The position numbers and the translations under genes are program-made. This document shows, one piece after another, positions 42,945 through 51,503 of a stretch of DNA of 64,000 bases (the first letter of the stretch is position 1; each line of letters begins with the position of its first letter). Origin of the DNA: BOKV01 sp049289295 (GTDB lineage Bacteria > Pseudomonadota > Alphaproteobacteria > Rhizobiales > Rhizobiaceae); assembly GCA_049289295.1 (NCBI GenBank), contig JBATLL010000075.1, positions 248,001 to 312,000 on the forward strand, read 5' to 3'. A model generated the notes under the pieces. It was not told the DNA's origin and ran no database searches. It saw nothing but the letters and a program-made list of their open reading frames with translations.

Positions 42945-43826
42945 TCACTTGATCTTGTCGAGAAATCTGATGATGCCGGAGAAGTCGGTATCCGCGCCGC
43001 CAGCCTTGACGAATGTGTCGTATATTTCCAGTGCCCTTGCGCCCATCGGCGTGGCGGCACCCACGGAATCGGCTGCTTCCTGCGACAGGCCAAGATCCTT
43101 CAGCATCAGTGCTGCAGCAAATCCGGGCTTGTACTCATTGTCGGCTGGTGATTTCGGGCCAACGCCTGGAACCGGGCAATATGTGTTGACGGACCAGCAT
43201 GAACCCGAAGATGTCGAAACCACATCGAACAGGGATTGCTGCGAAAGCCCGAGTTTTTCGGCAAGTGCGAACGCCTCGCATGCGCCGATCATGGAAATGC
43301 CAAGCAGCATGTTGTTGCATATCTTCGCTGCCTGCCCTGCGCCGCCTTCGCCGCACAGAACCATTCGCCCGGCCATCACGTCGATGATCGGGCGAGCCTT
43401 TTCGAAGTCGGCGCCACGGCCGCCAATCATGAAAGTCAGGGTTCCCGCAGCAGCACCGCCAACGCCGCCTGAAACCGGCGCGTCAAGGAAACCGAGGCCT
43501 GCGGCAGTTGCAATCTCATGCGCCTTGCGCGCGCTCGCGACGTCGATCGTGGAAGAATCGACGATGATCGCGCCCTTGCTCGCGGCAGGCGCAATCTCTG
43601 CCAGTACCTTGAGCGAGATGGCACCGTTTGGCAGCATGGTCACGATGAAATCCTTGCCCCCAACCGCTTCGGCTGCAGAAGCAGCAACGGCTATGCCCTG
43701 CTCTTCAGCTTTCTGGCGGGCCTGGGGTGCGGCATCAAAGCCGGTCACGGCATGGCCAGCCTTCACAAGATTTGCCGCCATTGGTAGGCCCATGTTGCCA
43801 AGGCCGATAAAACCTATTCCTGCCAT
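42945..43826 (-). CDS. mmsB: 3-hydroxyisobutyrate dehydrogenase
   Basis: Oxidises 3-hydroxyisobutyrate to methylmalonate semialdehyde with NAD in valine breakdown. The 293-residue beta-hydroxyacid dehydrogenase begins with the Rossmann motif GFIGLGNMGLPMAANLVKAGH. It carries the substrate motif LDAPVSGGVGGAAAGTLTFMIGG and the catalytic Lys in GGAGQAAKICNNMLLG. Its ATG shares one base with the stop of the HIBYL-CoA hydrolase gene (TGATG). Its substrate producer and product user are both in the operon. Confidence 0.96.
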   Translation of the reverse strand: MAGIGFIGLGNMGLPMAANLVKAGHAVTGFDAAPQARQKAEEQGIAVAASAAEAVGGKDFIVTMLPNGAISLKVLAEIAPAASKGAIIVDSSTIDVASARKAHEIATAAGLGFLDAPVSGGVGGAAAGTLTFMIGGRGADFEKARPIIDVMAGRMVLCGEGGAGQAAKICNNMLLGISMIGACEAFALAEKLGLSQQSLFDVVSTSSGSCWSVNTYCPVPGVGPKSPADNEYKPGFAAALMLKDLGLSQEAADSVGAATPMGARALEIYDTFVKAGGADTDFSGIIRFLDKIK

Positions 43827-44881
43827 CAGATGTCCTCCGGAAATACAAGTTCTTCGGGTCCCAGGTCAGACAGCATTGCGCCAATCCGTTCCTGCGTAAT
43901 GCCTTCGAGATCAGGCTGAACCCATTGTGGATGTCGATCCTTGTCGATCACCGCAGCGCGAATGCCTTCAAGAAACTCCCCCTGTTCCATGCAACGTGCG
44001 GTGAAACGATACTCGCTGGCAAGCACCTGCAGGATCGAATCTGCATTTCGTGCACCGCGAATGAGGTCAAAGGCACAAGCCACGGATATCGGGCAAGCCC
44101 TGCGTATCGTGCTTGCGGTTCTGGCGGCCCATTCGGAGTTTTCCGCTTCAAGCGAGCGAACGCAATCGAGCGCGGTGTCCAAGGCAAAATGACCGTTGAT
44201 CGTTTCGCTCATTGCAGCCAGGGAAGATGGGCCGGGGTCGGTTGCGTGGGATTCCAGGTGGCGCACATCGCCCGTGGCGCACAGTTTATCAATCAGTTCA
44301 GGCCACGCGGCCTGCTCAATGAAGCTGTCCGCAAATCCGGCATGAATGGCATCCGCGGGGTCCATTCGTGAACCGGTGAGGCCCAGATATTCGCCAGCAA
44401 AACCCGGTGCGTGGGCAAGAAGGCTGCTGCCGCCGACATCGGGCACGAGACCGATACCGCATTCCGGCATGGCAATTCGTGACGAGCTGCAAACGACACG
44501 GTGAGAGCCGTGACAGGAAATGCCAACGCCGCCGCCCATGACAAAGCCTTGCATGAGGGCGATGTAGGGCTTGGGATAATTCGCGATGCGCGCATTGAGC
44601 CGGTATTCATCACGCCAGAACTGTTTGCCAAAGGCAAAGTTGCCTGCGCGTCCGGTTTCGTAAAGGTCCTGGATATCACCGCCTGCACAAAAGGCCTTGT
44701 CGCCCTGGGCGTCGATCAGGACGAGTGCGATCTCTGGATCGTCACGCCAGGCAATCAGCGCATTCTCGATTGCCATCGTCATATCATAGGTCAAGGCATT
44801 CAGCGCGGCTGGGCGGGTCAGAGTGATCCGGCCAGCCCTGCATTGCCGGCGAACGTCTATGTCGCCGGTGGTGATCATCAT
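43826..44881 (-). CDS. 3-hydroxyisobutyryl-CoA hydrolase
   Basis: A 351-residue crotonase-superfamily protein of HIBCH length, releasing 3-hydroxyisobutyrate from its CoA ester. It shows KAFCAGGDIQDLYE, YIALMQGFVMGGGVGISCHGSHRV and MPECGIGLVPDVGGS, where the Glu and Asp match the hydrolase active site. The long C-terminal third distinguishes it from hydratases. Its start overlaps the acyl-CoA dehydrogenase stop by four bases, and mmsB follows, as expected for consecutive valine steps. Confidence 0.94.
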   Translation of the reverse strand: MMITTGDIDVRRQCRAGRITLTRPAALNALTYDMTMAIENALIAWRDDPEIALVLIDAQGDKAFCAGGDIQDLYETGRAGNFAFGKQFWRDEYRLNARIANYPKPYIALMQGFVMGGGVGISCHGSHRVVCSSSRIAMPECGIGLVPDVGGSSLLAHAPGFAGEYLGLTGSRMDPADAIHAGFADSFIEQAAWPELIDKLCATGDVRHLESHATDPGPSSLAAMSETINGHFALDTALDCVRSLEAENSEWAARTASTIRRACPISVACAFDLIRGARNADSILQVLASEYRFTARCMEQGEFLEGIRAAVIDKDRHPQWVQPDLEGITQERIGAMLSDLGPEELVFPEDI

Positions 44882-46020
44882 GCAGCGTCCAGCATGTGGC
44901 GCGCGATGATCACACGCATGATCTCGTTGGTGCCTTCGAGAATCTGGTGAACGCGCAGATCGCGGACAATCTTCTCAATGCCGAAGTCGGCCAGGTAGCC
45001 ATAGCCACCATGAATCTGCAGCGCTTCATTGGCCACCTTGAAGGCGGTATCTGTCACGAAACGCTTCGCCATGGCGCAGTGCTTGCTCGCGTCAGGGGTC
45101 TTCGCGTCGAGTTTGGAAGCTGCCTGATACAGGAAGATGCGGGCAGCCTGGAGTTCGGTTTCCATGTCAGCGAGCTTGAACTGCAATGACTGGAAATCAG
45201 CGATCGGGCGACCGAAGGCGCGACGGTCTTTCGCATACTGCAACGCCTTTTCCAGAGCCGACTGGGCGGCACCCAGGGCACTGGCTGCAATGTTGAGGCG
45301 GCCGCCATCGAGGCCGGCCATGGCGTATTTGAACCCCTTGCCTTCTTCCCCAACCAGATGGTCGGCAGGAATCCGGCAATCGTCGAACTGGACAAGCGAA
45401 GTCGGTTGCGCCTTCCAGCCCATCTTGCGTTCATTGGCGCCGTAGGAGAGGCCATCGGTGCCTTTCTCGACCAGAACCGCAGAAACACCGCGCGGGCCGT
45501 CCTCGCCTGTCCGCACCATGGTGAGGTAGAGATCAGAGACGCCACCGCCGGAAATGAATGCCTTGGAGCCATTGAGCTTCCAGCCATTGCCATCGCGCTC
45601 GGCTTTCGTGCGCAGTGCGGCAGCATCCGATCCGGAACCGGGTTCCGTCAGGCAATAGGAAGCAATGAGTTCCATCCGGCAGAGTTTCGGCAACCAGGTC
45701 GTTCGCTGCTCCTGTGAGCCGAACGTGTCGATCATCCAGGCGACCATGTTGTGGATCGAAATGAAAGATCCGATCGAGGGACAGCCATGTGCCAGCGCTT
45801 CGAAAACCAGGGCAGCGTCCAAGCGGCCTAGTCCTGATCCACCGACATCCTCGCGAACATAGATCCCGGCGAGGCCAAGTTCGCCCACGGAACGAACGAC
45901 ATCTTCGGGAAAATGGCCGGTCTCATCCCATTCAAGGGCCTTGGGCGCGAGCTGGTCGTAAGCAAATGACATTGCCATTTCGCGAATGGCCTGCTGTTCG
46001 CTATTCAGTTCAAAGTCCAT
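44878..46020 (-). CDS. Acyl-CoA dehydrogenase, probably isobutyryl-CoA specific
   Basis: A 380-residue FAD flavoprotein. It has the N-terminal helical domain (DFELNSEQQAIREMAMSFA), the ACAD signature CLTEPGSGSDAAALRTKAERDG, KLNGSKAFISGGG and a C-terminal QILEGTNEIMRVIIAR carrying the catalytic Glu. This resembles isobutyryl-CoA dehydrogenases. Together with the HIBCH, mmsB and mmsA neighbours it points to conversion of isobutyryl-CoA to methacrylyl-CoA. The ATG at 46020 has GGAG seven bases upstream; a TTG at 46032 is less likely. Confidence 0.94.
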   Translation of the reverse strand: MDFELNSEQQAIREMAMSFAYDQLAPKALEWDETGHFPEDVVRSVGELGLAGIYVREDVGGSGLGRLDAALVFEALAHGCPSIGSFISIHNMVAWMIDTFGSQEQRTTWLPKLCRMELIASYCLTEPGSGSDAAALRTKAERDGNGWKLNGSKAFISGGGVSDLYLTMVRTGEDGPRGVSAVLVEKGTDGLSYGANERKMGWKAQPTSLVQFDDCRIPADHLVGEEGKGFKYAMAGLDGGRLNIAASALGAAQSALEKALQYAKDRRAFGRPIADFQSLQFKLADMETELQAARIFLYQAASKLDAKTPDASKHCAMAKRFVTDTAFKVANEALQIHGGYGYLADFGIEKIVRDLRVHQILEGTNEIMRVIIARHMLDAA

Positions 46021-46075
46021 TTGGTTCTCCAAATCCAGACAAAGACAGCCTGTGCATCAGCTTCATGAACCGACC

Positions 46076-46119
46076 GGATCATCGCCGGGGTACCTGTGAG
46101 GCATTCCCAGCGATGATCC
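46076..46119 (-). other. Long inverted repeat between mmsA and the acyl-CoA dehydrogenase gene
   Basis: Ten perfectly matched bases (GGATCATCGC at 46076-46085; GCGATGATCC at 46110-46119) extend by three more pairs after one mismatch, enclosing a loop of about 15 nt. It lies in the 159-bp gap inside the operon. On the transcribed (minus) strand no T-tract follows, so it is more likely an mRNA processing or stabilising hairpin than a terminator. On the plus strand it is followed by TTTTC. Confidence 0.7.
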
Positions 46120-46179
46120 TTTTCAACCTTCCAACCTGCGCCTTCATGTCGGCCCGTTTCGGGGCCGATCCCATTGTCG

Positions 46180-47679
46180 TCAGTCCATCGCCTTGAAGTG
46201 GAATTCTCCGCCTTCCTTGAGCCCTGAAGGCCAGCGTGAGGTGATCGTCTTGGTCCTCGTATAGAACCGGAAAGCGTCAGGACCGTGCTGGTTCAGATCG
46301 CCAAAACCCGACTTCTTCCAGCCGCCGAACGTGTGGTAGGCGAGTGGAACGGGAATTGGCACGTTGATCCCGACCATGCCGATATTGATCCGGTGAGCGA
46401 AGTCACGGGCCGTATCGCCATCACGGGTGAAGATGGCGGTACCATTGCCATATTCATGGTCCATCGCGTAGCCGAGCGCTTCTTCATATGTCTTGGCGCG
46501 GACGGTGGAGAGGACCGGGCCGAAAATCTCCTGCCTGTAGATGTCCATGTCCCTGGTAACATGATCGAAGAGGTGTGGGCCGACGAAGTAGCCGTCTTCA
46601 TAGCCCTGAAGCTTGAAATTGCGGCCATCCACAACCAGCTTCGCGCCCTGCTCCACACCCGACTCGACAAGTCCCAGTACGCGCTTCTGCGCTTCCTTCG
46701 TGACGAGGGGGCCGTAGTCGACGTCGTTGCCCGCGGTGTAGGGTCCGACCTTCAGTTTTTCGATACGGGGAACGAGTTTCTCGATCAGTGCATCTGCAGT
46801 CTTGTCGCCAACGGGAACGGCCACTGAAATCGCCATGCAGCGTTCGCCTGCTGCACCATAGCCCGCACCGACCAGCGCATCGGCTGCTTGGTCCATGTCG
46901 GCGTCCGGCATGATGATCATGTGGTTCTTTGCGCCGCCGAAACACTGGGCGCGCTTGCCGTTGCCGGTTGCGCGCGAATAGATGTAATGGGCGATCGGGG
47001 TTGACCCGACGAAGGCAACTGCCTGGATGGTCTCGCTGTCAAGGATGGCGTCTACCGCTTCCTTGTCACCATTGACGACCTGAAGAACATCGTCCGGCAG
47101 TCCGGCCTCCCTACACAGATCGGCGAGCATCATCGGAACGGACGGATCGCGTTCGGATGGCTTGAGGATGACGGCGTTGCCGCTGGCAAGCGCCGGGCCC
47201 ATGCCCCAGAGCGGAATCATGGCCGGGAAATTGAACGGTGTGATGCAGCTGACCACACCCAGGGGCTGACGCATGGAATACATGTCGATGCCCGGGCCTG
47301 CGCTGTCGGTGAATTCACCCTTCAGCATCTGGGCTGCGCCGATGCAGTATTCGATCACTTCCAACCCACGCTGAACGTCGCCCTTGGCATCGGGTATGGT
47401 CTTGCCATGTTCGCGGGACAGGGCTTCGGCCAGCTTGTCCATGTCGCGGTTGAGAAGACCAACCAGTGCCATCATGACACGACCACGACGTTGCGGGTTC
47501 ATTGCCCCCCATTCGCGCTGCGCTGCGGCTGCCTTTGCAATGGCTTCATCCACTTCGGCGCGGCTTGCAAGCGCGACCTTGGCCTGAACTTCTCCGGTGG
47601 CTGGATTGTAGACGTCGGCCTGACGCCCGCTTTTACCGGCGACTTCCTTGCCGCCGACGTAGTGCCCGATCTGTTTCAT
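46180..47679 (-). CDS. mmsA: Methylmalonate-semialdehyde dehydrogenase (CoA-acylating)
   Basis: A 499-residue aldehyde dehydrogenase-superfamily enzyme making propionyl-CoA, CO2 and NADH from methylmalonate semialdehyde. It has FNFPAMIPLWGMGPALASGNAVILKPSERDPS, VAFVGSTPIAHYIY and the catalytic Cys in GAAGERCMAISVAV (near 285), the signature of CoA-acylating MMSDH. The ATG at 47679 follows GGGAGAGA; an upstream start (47709) is less likely. It is first in the leftward operon, and its product propionyl-CoA feeds the pcc/scpA genes further left. Confidence 0.97.
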   Translation of the reverse strand: MKQIGHYVGGKEVAGKSGRQADVYNPATGEVQAKVALASRAEVDEAIAKAAAAQREWGAMNPQRRGRVMMALVGLLNRDMDKLAEALSREHGKTIPDAKGDVQRGLEVIEYCIGAAQMLKGEFTDSAGPGIDMYSMRQPLGVVSCITPFNFPAMIPLWGMGPALASGNAVILKPSERDPSVPMMLADLCREAGLPDDVLQVVNGDKEAVDAILDSETIQAVAFVGSTPIAHYIYSRATGNGKRAQCFGGAKNHMIIMPDADMDQAADALVGAGYGAAGERCMAISVAVPVGDKTADALIEKLVPRIEKLKVGPYTAGNDVDYGPLVTKEAQKRVLGLVESGVEQGAKLVVDGRNFKLQGYEDGYFVGPHLFDHVTRDMDIYRQEIFGPVLSTVRAKTYEEALGYAMDHEYGNGTAIFTRDGDTARDFAHRINIGMVGINVPIPVPLAYHTFGGWKKSGFGDLNQHGPDAFRFYTRTKTITSRWPSGLKEGGEFHFKAMD

Positions 47680-47753
47680 GATGGTCTCTCCCTGGATTTC
47701 CAGTTTCATATATCGTCAAAAATAGTGTTACAATCGGCGAAAATTCGTGCCCG

Positions 47754-47771
47754 TTGTGCAAATATGCACAA
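47754..47771. promoter_or_regulatory. Palindrome in the mmsA/LysR intergenic region
   Basis: TTGTGCA-AATA-TGCACAA, 7-bp arms around a 4-bp spacer, lies 31 bp before the LysR start and about 75 bp before the mmsA start. The dyad is of the kind bound by LysR regulators, although it lacks the exact T-N11-A spacing. It is a candidate operator for autoregulation of the LysR gene and control of the valine operon. Confidence 0.6.
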
Positions 47772-47801
47772 TAAGACGCTCCGGTCACAAGGTTTTGCAT
47801 C

Positions 47802-48740
47802 ATGACCTCACCCAACTGGGATGACTATCGCCATTTCCTCGCCGTTGCCAGAACCAGAACGCTAAGTCAGGCGGGTCAGTTGCTCGGCGTGGATCATGCC
47901 ACGGTGGGTCGGCGGATCAAGGCTCTCGAAGAGGGAATGGGTGCGAAGCTGTTTGACCGCTCGCCGCAAGGGTATCAACTCAACGATGCGGGCCAGCGGC
48001 TGGTAGACTTCGCCGAGCAGATCGAAACAGCCGTCATCAGCGCTGGTGCCGAGCTTGGCGGGAATGACAGAACCATTTCCGGAGCAGTGCGCATTGGAGC
48101 GCCAGAAGGCATGGCTACCTACATTCTGGCCGAGATATGTACCCAGCTTTGCCGCGACCACCCGCTGCTGGAAGTGCAGATCGTGGCCATACCAAGAGCT
48201 TTTTCCCTTTCCAAGCGCGAGGCGGACATCGCCATAGCCGTTTCCGCGCCAACTTCCGGGCGGCTGAGATTTCGCAAGATCTCCGACTATACGCTGCATC
48301 TTTACGGAACCCGGGACTACCTTGCGCGCCACCCTCCGATCAGGGAAGTGAATGACCTCAAGAAAGTGCGCGGGATCGGTTACGTGCCGGAATTCATCTA
48401 CGACAAGGAACTCGACTATATTCCGCTTGTCTCACCGGACATCAAGCCGCACCTGACCTCCACCAGCGTCCATGTGCAACTGGAGGCGACACTTGCCGAT
48501 GGCGGTGTATGCATCCTTCACGACTTCATGGCCGCACAATATCCCCAACTGGTGAAGGTCCTGCCCGAAACCATTTCGTTCACGCGATCGTTCTGGTTCA
48601 TTGTCCATGAAGACTATGCGCGGCTTGAACGTATCCGCGTGGTTTCGGACGCTGTTGTGGAGGGATTGCGAAAGCGGCTTTCCGGCGAACCCGTTGCCAT
48701 TCGTCAGAAGGCGGGCATTCCGCTCATTGAGCGGCACTGA
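47802..48740 (+). CDS. LysR-family transcriptional regulator
   Basis: A 312-residue regulator with an N-terminal winged helix (DDYRHFLAVARTRTLSQAGQLLGVDHATVGRRIKALEEGMGAKLFDRSPQGYQLNDAGQRL) and a C-terminal effector domain. HATVGRRIKALE is the recognition helix variant common in regulators beside mmsA-like operons. It is divergent from mmsA over a 122-bp gap containing a palindrome. It is probably the local activator or repressor of valine catabolism, with an acyl-CoA or hydroxy acid as effector (inference). Confidence 0.93.
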   Translation: MTSPNWDDYRHFLAVARTRTLSQAGQLLGVDHATVGRRIKALEEGMGAKLFDRSPQGYQLNDAGQRLVDFAEQIETAVISAGAELGGNDRTISGAVRIGAPEGMATYILAEICTQLCRDHPLLEVQIVAIPRAFSLSKREADIAIAVSAPTSGRLRFRKISDYTLHLYGTRDYLARHPPIREVNDLKKVRGIGYVPEFIYDKELDYIPLVSPDIKPHLTSTSVHVQLEATLADGGVCILHDFMAAQYPQLVKVLPETISFTRSFWFIVHEDYARLERIRVVSDAVVEGLRKRLSGEPVAIRQKAGIPLIERH

Positions 48741-48755
48741 CCAGCCGGCGACGTG

Positions 48756-49664
48756 TCAGTGATTTCTCTCGACGACGAAACGTGCCGCATCGCGAAGCCA
48801 GCGGGCGCGCTCCCTGAAAGGCTCCAACTGGGCCAGGGCTGCCTCGAGAAGGTCATTTGCCTGTTTGCGGCTTTCCTCCAGGCCCAGCAACTCCACCAGC
48901 GTTGCCTTGCCCTGATCCGCGTCCTTTGCAGCGCCCTTGCCCAGGGCCGCCGTGTTCGACGTGACGTCGAGGATGTCGTCTGCCAGTTGAAAAGCCTCGC
49001 CGATCAGCCTGCCAAATTCGGTGACGCTACGCAGTTCCTTCTCGTTCGCCGAGCCCATCAGGGCGCCGGCCTGGCAGGCAAAACGCAGGAGGGCGCCCGT
49101 CTTCATGGACTGCATTCGCCGGATCTGTGCCTCGGTGCGGTTGGTGTCGGCACCCAGAATGTCGAGCATCTGGCCGCCGACCATGCCGCCAAGGCCTGCT
49201 GCGCGGGCGAGATGGAGAACCAGCCGGGCACGCAGGCCTTCGGCCTCGCTCGTTCGGTCATCAGCCAATATGTCGAAAGAAAGCGTGAGCAGTGCATCGC
49301 CAGCCAGAATGGCAGTCGCTTCGTCGAAAGCGCGGTGGACGGTCGGCTGGCCGCGGCGAAGATCGTCATCATCCATGGCAGGCAGGTCATCATGCACCAG
49401 GGAATAGCAGTGCAGGCACTCCAGTGCTGCTGCTGCGCGCAATGGTCCGGCACCGGTGATGCCAAACATTTCGGCGGTTTCCAGCAGCAGAAACGGACGC
49501 AGGCGCTTGCCACCATTCAGTGCCGCGTGGCGCATGGCGGCAAGGAGGCGGTCGGGTCGGCATGTCTCGCCCTGCTGCACACTGTCATCGAGGATCGTGG
49601 CCAGCATCTCGTTCACTTCGCCATTGCGACGGGCAAGCCGATGCGGGAAATCTTCCAAAGGCAT
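48756..49664 (-). CDS. ispA: Polyprenyl (farnesyl) diphosphate synthase
   Basis: A 302-residue trans-prenyltransferase elongating isoprenoid diphosphates, most likely to farnesyl diphosphate. The GGKRLRPFLLLETAEMFG segment, the first Asp-rich motif DDLPAMDDDDLRRG and the second DDILD (QLADDILDV) are all present. The first motif has the DDxxxxD spacing of bacterial FPP synthases. The ATG at 49664 places the N-terminus as in rhizobial homologues. An upstream ATG at 49700 is possible. It converges on the LysR gene with a 15-bp gap. Confidence 0.9.
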   Translation of the reverse strand: MPLEDFPHRLARRNGEVNEMLATILDDSVQQGETCRPDRLLAAMRHAALNGGKRLRPFLLLETAEMFGITGAGPLRAAAALECLHCYSLVHDDLPAMDDDDLRRGQPTVHRAFDEATAILAGDALLTLSFDILADDRTSEAEGLRARLVLHLARAAGLGGMVGGQMLDILGADTNRTEAQIRRMQSMKTGALLRFACQAGALMGSANEKELRSVTEFGRLIGEAFQLADDILDVTSNTAALGKGAAKDADQGKATLVELLGLEESRKQANDLLEAALAQLEPFRERARWLRDAARFVVERNH

Positions 49665-49799
49665 CTGGTGGATATCTCCAGTTCTGCCTTTCGTTTGCAT
49701 CGGCAGGGCATTGCGTCAAGTGCGGGGATCGTTTGAATTGGTCTTGCGGCGTGGTAAAGCCTTGCACCTATCGGGAGTAGCCAGCGGCGGGCGCGACAT

Positions 49800-50552
49800 T
49801 TGACAGATACCAGGGAAAAAGGGACGGCAGCAGCCGATGCCGGCACAAGTGGAGTGCATGGCAGGGTGGAGCGGCTGTGGGGCTGGTTAAGCCTGCGCGG
49901 TGTCGTGCGGCTTCTGGTTGTCCTTGCGATGGTGCCAGCAATCCTGACGCTGGTCTATGCGGTCAGGCCGATTCATCCACCCTCGACCCTGATGCTGGCA
50001 CGGTACCTTACTTTCCAGCCTGTTGACCGGCGCTGGGTCGAGCTGGAGGATGTGTCACCAAGGCTCGTTCATTCCGTGATCATGTCGGAAGATGGCCAGT
50101 TCTGTTCCCATTACGGGATCGACCTGCGGGAGCTAAACGCGGTGATTGAAGACGTGCTTGACGGCGAACGCGCGCGCGGTGCGAGCACGATCACGATGCA
50201 AACCGCCAAGAATCTCTATCTCTTCAACAGCCGTTCCCTGGTGCGCAAGGTTCTGGAGGTGCCCATTGCCATTTACATGGACCTCGTCCTGCCGAAACGT
50301 CGCATCATGGAGATTTATCTCAACATTGCCGAATGGGGAGATGGCATTTTTGGTGTTGAAGCGGCAGCGCAGCATTATTTCGGTCGCCCCGCATCCAGAC
50401 TGACGCCGAGACAGGCAGCCCTGCTGACTGTCAGCCTGCCCAATCCCTTCGAGCGCAATCCCGCCAGGCCAGGTGCCGGACTTCACCGGTTGGCAGGGAT
50501 CATCGAAAGACGCGCCAGCAGGGCAGGTGGCTATGTGGGCTGCGTCAAATGA
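49800..50552 (+). CDS. mtgA: Monofunctional biosynthetic peptidoglycan transglycosylase
   Basis: A 250-residue glycosyltransferase family 51 enzyme polymerising lipid II in the periplasm. A membrane anchor lies near residues 35-57. The GT51 motifs follow: SEDGQFCSHYGID (catalytic Glu in SED), RGASTITMQTAKNLYL, RKVLEVPIAIYMDLVLPKRRIMEIYLNIAEWGDGIFGVEAAAQHYFG. There is no transpeptidase domain. The predicted start is TTG; no earlier ATG is available. It is divergent from ispA. Confidence 0.95.
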   Translation: MTDTREKGTAAADAGTSGVHGRVERLWGWLSLRGVVRLLVVLAMVPAILTLVYAVRPIHPPSTLMLARYLTFQPVDRRWVELEDVSPRLVHSVIMSEDGQFCSHYGIDLRELNAVIEDVLDGERARGASTITMQTAKNLYLFNSRSLVRKVLEVPIAIYMDLVLPKRRIMEIYLNIAEWGDGIFGVEAAAQHYFGRPASRLTPRQAALLTVSLPNPFERNPARPGAGLHRLAGIIERRASRAGGYVGCVK

Positions 50553-50707
50553 ACTGCAATTGGCCTTTCTGTCGCGAAATGGCCAAGAAAATTGTCGGGG
50601 ATACTGGTCAAACAGGCAGTAACGCTGTATATGCGCGCCCTTGAAGTCCGGATTGGTGCGGTTGATGCGCTCTGGTCACCGGCAAGAACCATTCCTGGAG
50701 AGTGAAC

Positions 50708-50893
50708 ATGGCAGTACCCAAGCGAAAAACATCGCCGTCCAAGCGCGGCATGCGTCGTTCTGCTGACGGCCTGAAGCAGCCGGCCTATGTGGAAGACAAG
50801 GATTCAGGCGAACTTCGCCGTCCGCACCACGTCGACCTGAAGACCGGCATGTATCGTGGCCGCCAGATCCTGGAGCCCAAGCAGTCCGTGTAA
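50708..50893 (+). CDS. rpmF: 50S ribosomal protein L32
   Basis: A 61-residue protein beginning MAVPKRKTSPSKRGMRRSADGL, the signature of bacterial L32. It has no zinc-finger Cys, so it is the C-minus form common in alphaproteobacteria. The ATG at 50708 follows GGAGAG; an upstream ATG at 50702 would add only two residues. An intrinsic terminator follows. The 155-bp gap before it (50553-50707) must hold its promoter. Confidence 0.98.
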   Translation: MAVPKRKTSPSKRGMRRSADGLKQPAYVEDKDSGELRRPHHVDLKTGMYRGRQILEPKQSV

Positions 50894-50914
50894 CGGCGTC
50901 CAGTCAGAAGCTAC

Positions 50915-50946
50915 AAGGCCGGACCTCGATCCGGCCTTTTTCTTTT
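50915..50946 (+). terminator. Intrinsic terminator after rpmF
   Basis: An 8-bp stem (AAGGCCGG / CCGGCCTT) around an 8-nt loop (ACCTCGAT), followed by TTTTTCTTTT. It starts 21 bp after the rpmF stop. Confidence 0.92.
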
Positions 50947-51062
50947 GGCATCCAGGTTTCCTCCAAGGTTGCGCTCAGGCAAAAAATGTTGCCAGTATTG
51001 GCCAGCGAGAGCCGAGCGATGCGGCCTTGCAGTTTTGCCTTTCAACAGCCGCGAGCACCCGC

Positions 51063-51482
51063 ATGAACCTGCTGACAAATGTACCGCTGATGATCGTGCC
51101 GTTCGTGGCATACAATCTGGTTGCGCTTGGACTTCTCGGGTCCGGAGCCGCCGATCCCTGGCTATCGGTGGTGATGACGCTGTCCATGGTAAGCGGCGCG
51201 TCCTGGTCAATGGATCTTGGCGACCTGATGATCATTCTGGGACTTTTCCTTCTGTTCTTCGAAATCATGAAGGCGACGCGGGTGGGGCCTGGATCAGTCC
51301 TTGACCATCTGTTGTCGACATTTGTCTTCATCGCCTATCTCATGGAGTTCCTGCTGGTGAGCGGTGCTGCACACTCGGTATTCTTCATCCTGATGGCGAT
51401 CACTTTCCTGGATGTCGTGGCCGGCTTTGCCGTTTCGCTGCGATCCGCGACCCGCGATGTCACAGTCGGTGGTCCATATTAG
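51063..51482 (+). CDS. Conserved hypothetical inner-membrane protein
   Basis: A 139-residue hydrophobic protein with four predicted spans (VPLMIVPFVAYNLVALGLLG; DLMIILGLFLLFFEIMKA; LLSTFVFIAYLMEFLLVSG; VFFILMAITFLDVVAGFAVSL). The first 18 residues resemble the N-terminus of a short integral membrane protein, with no signal peptidase site. A family cannot be named. The ATG at 51063 gives the first span immediately; the frame is open upstream but covers the rpmF terminator. It lies 21 bp before the GGT-like gene, so the two may be cotranscribed. Confidence 0.75.
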   Translation: MNLLTNVPLMIVPFVAYNLVALGLLGSGAADPWLSVVMTLSMVSGASWSMDLGDLMIILGLFLLFFEIMKATRVGPGSVLDHLLSTFVFIAYLMEFLLVSGAAHSVFFILMAITFLDVVAGFAVSLRSATRDVTVGGPY

Positions 51483-51503
51483 CCATTGTCACGGAGCAGA
51501 TTG

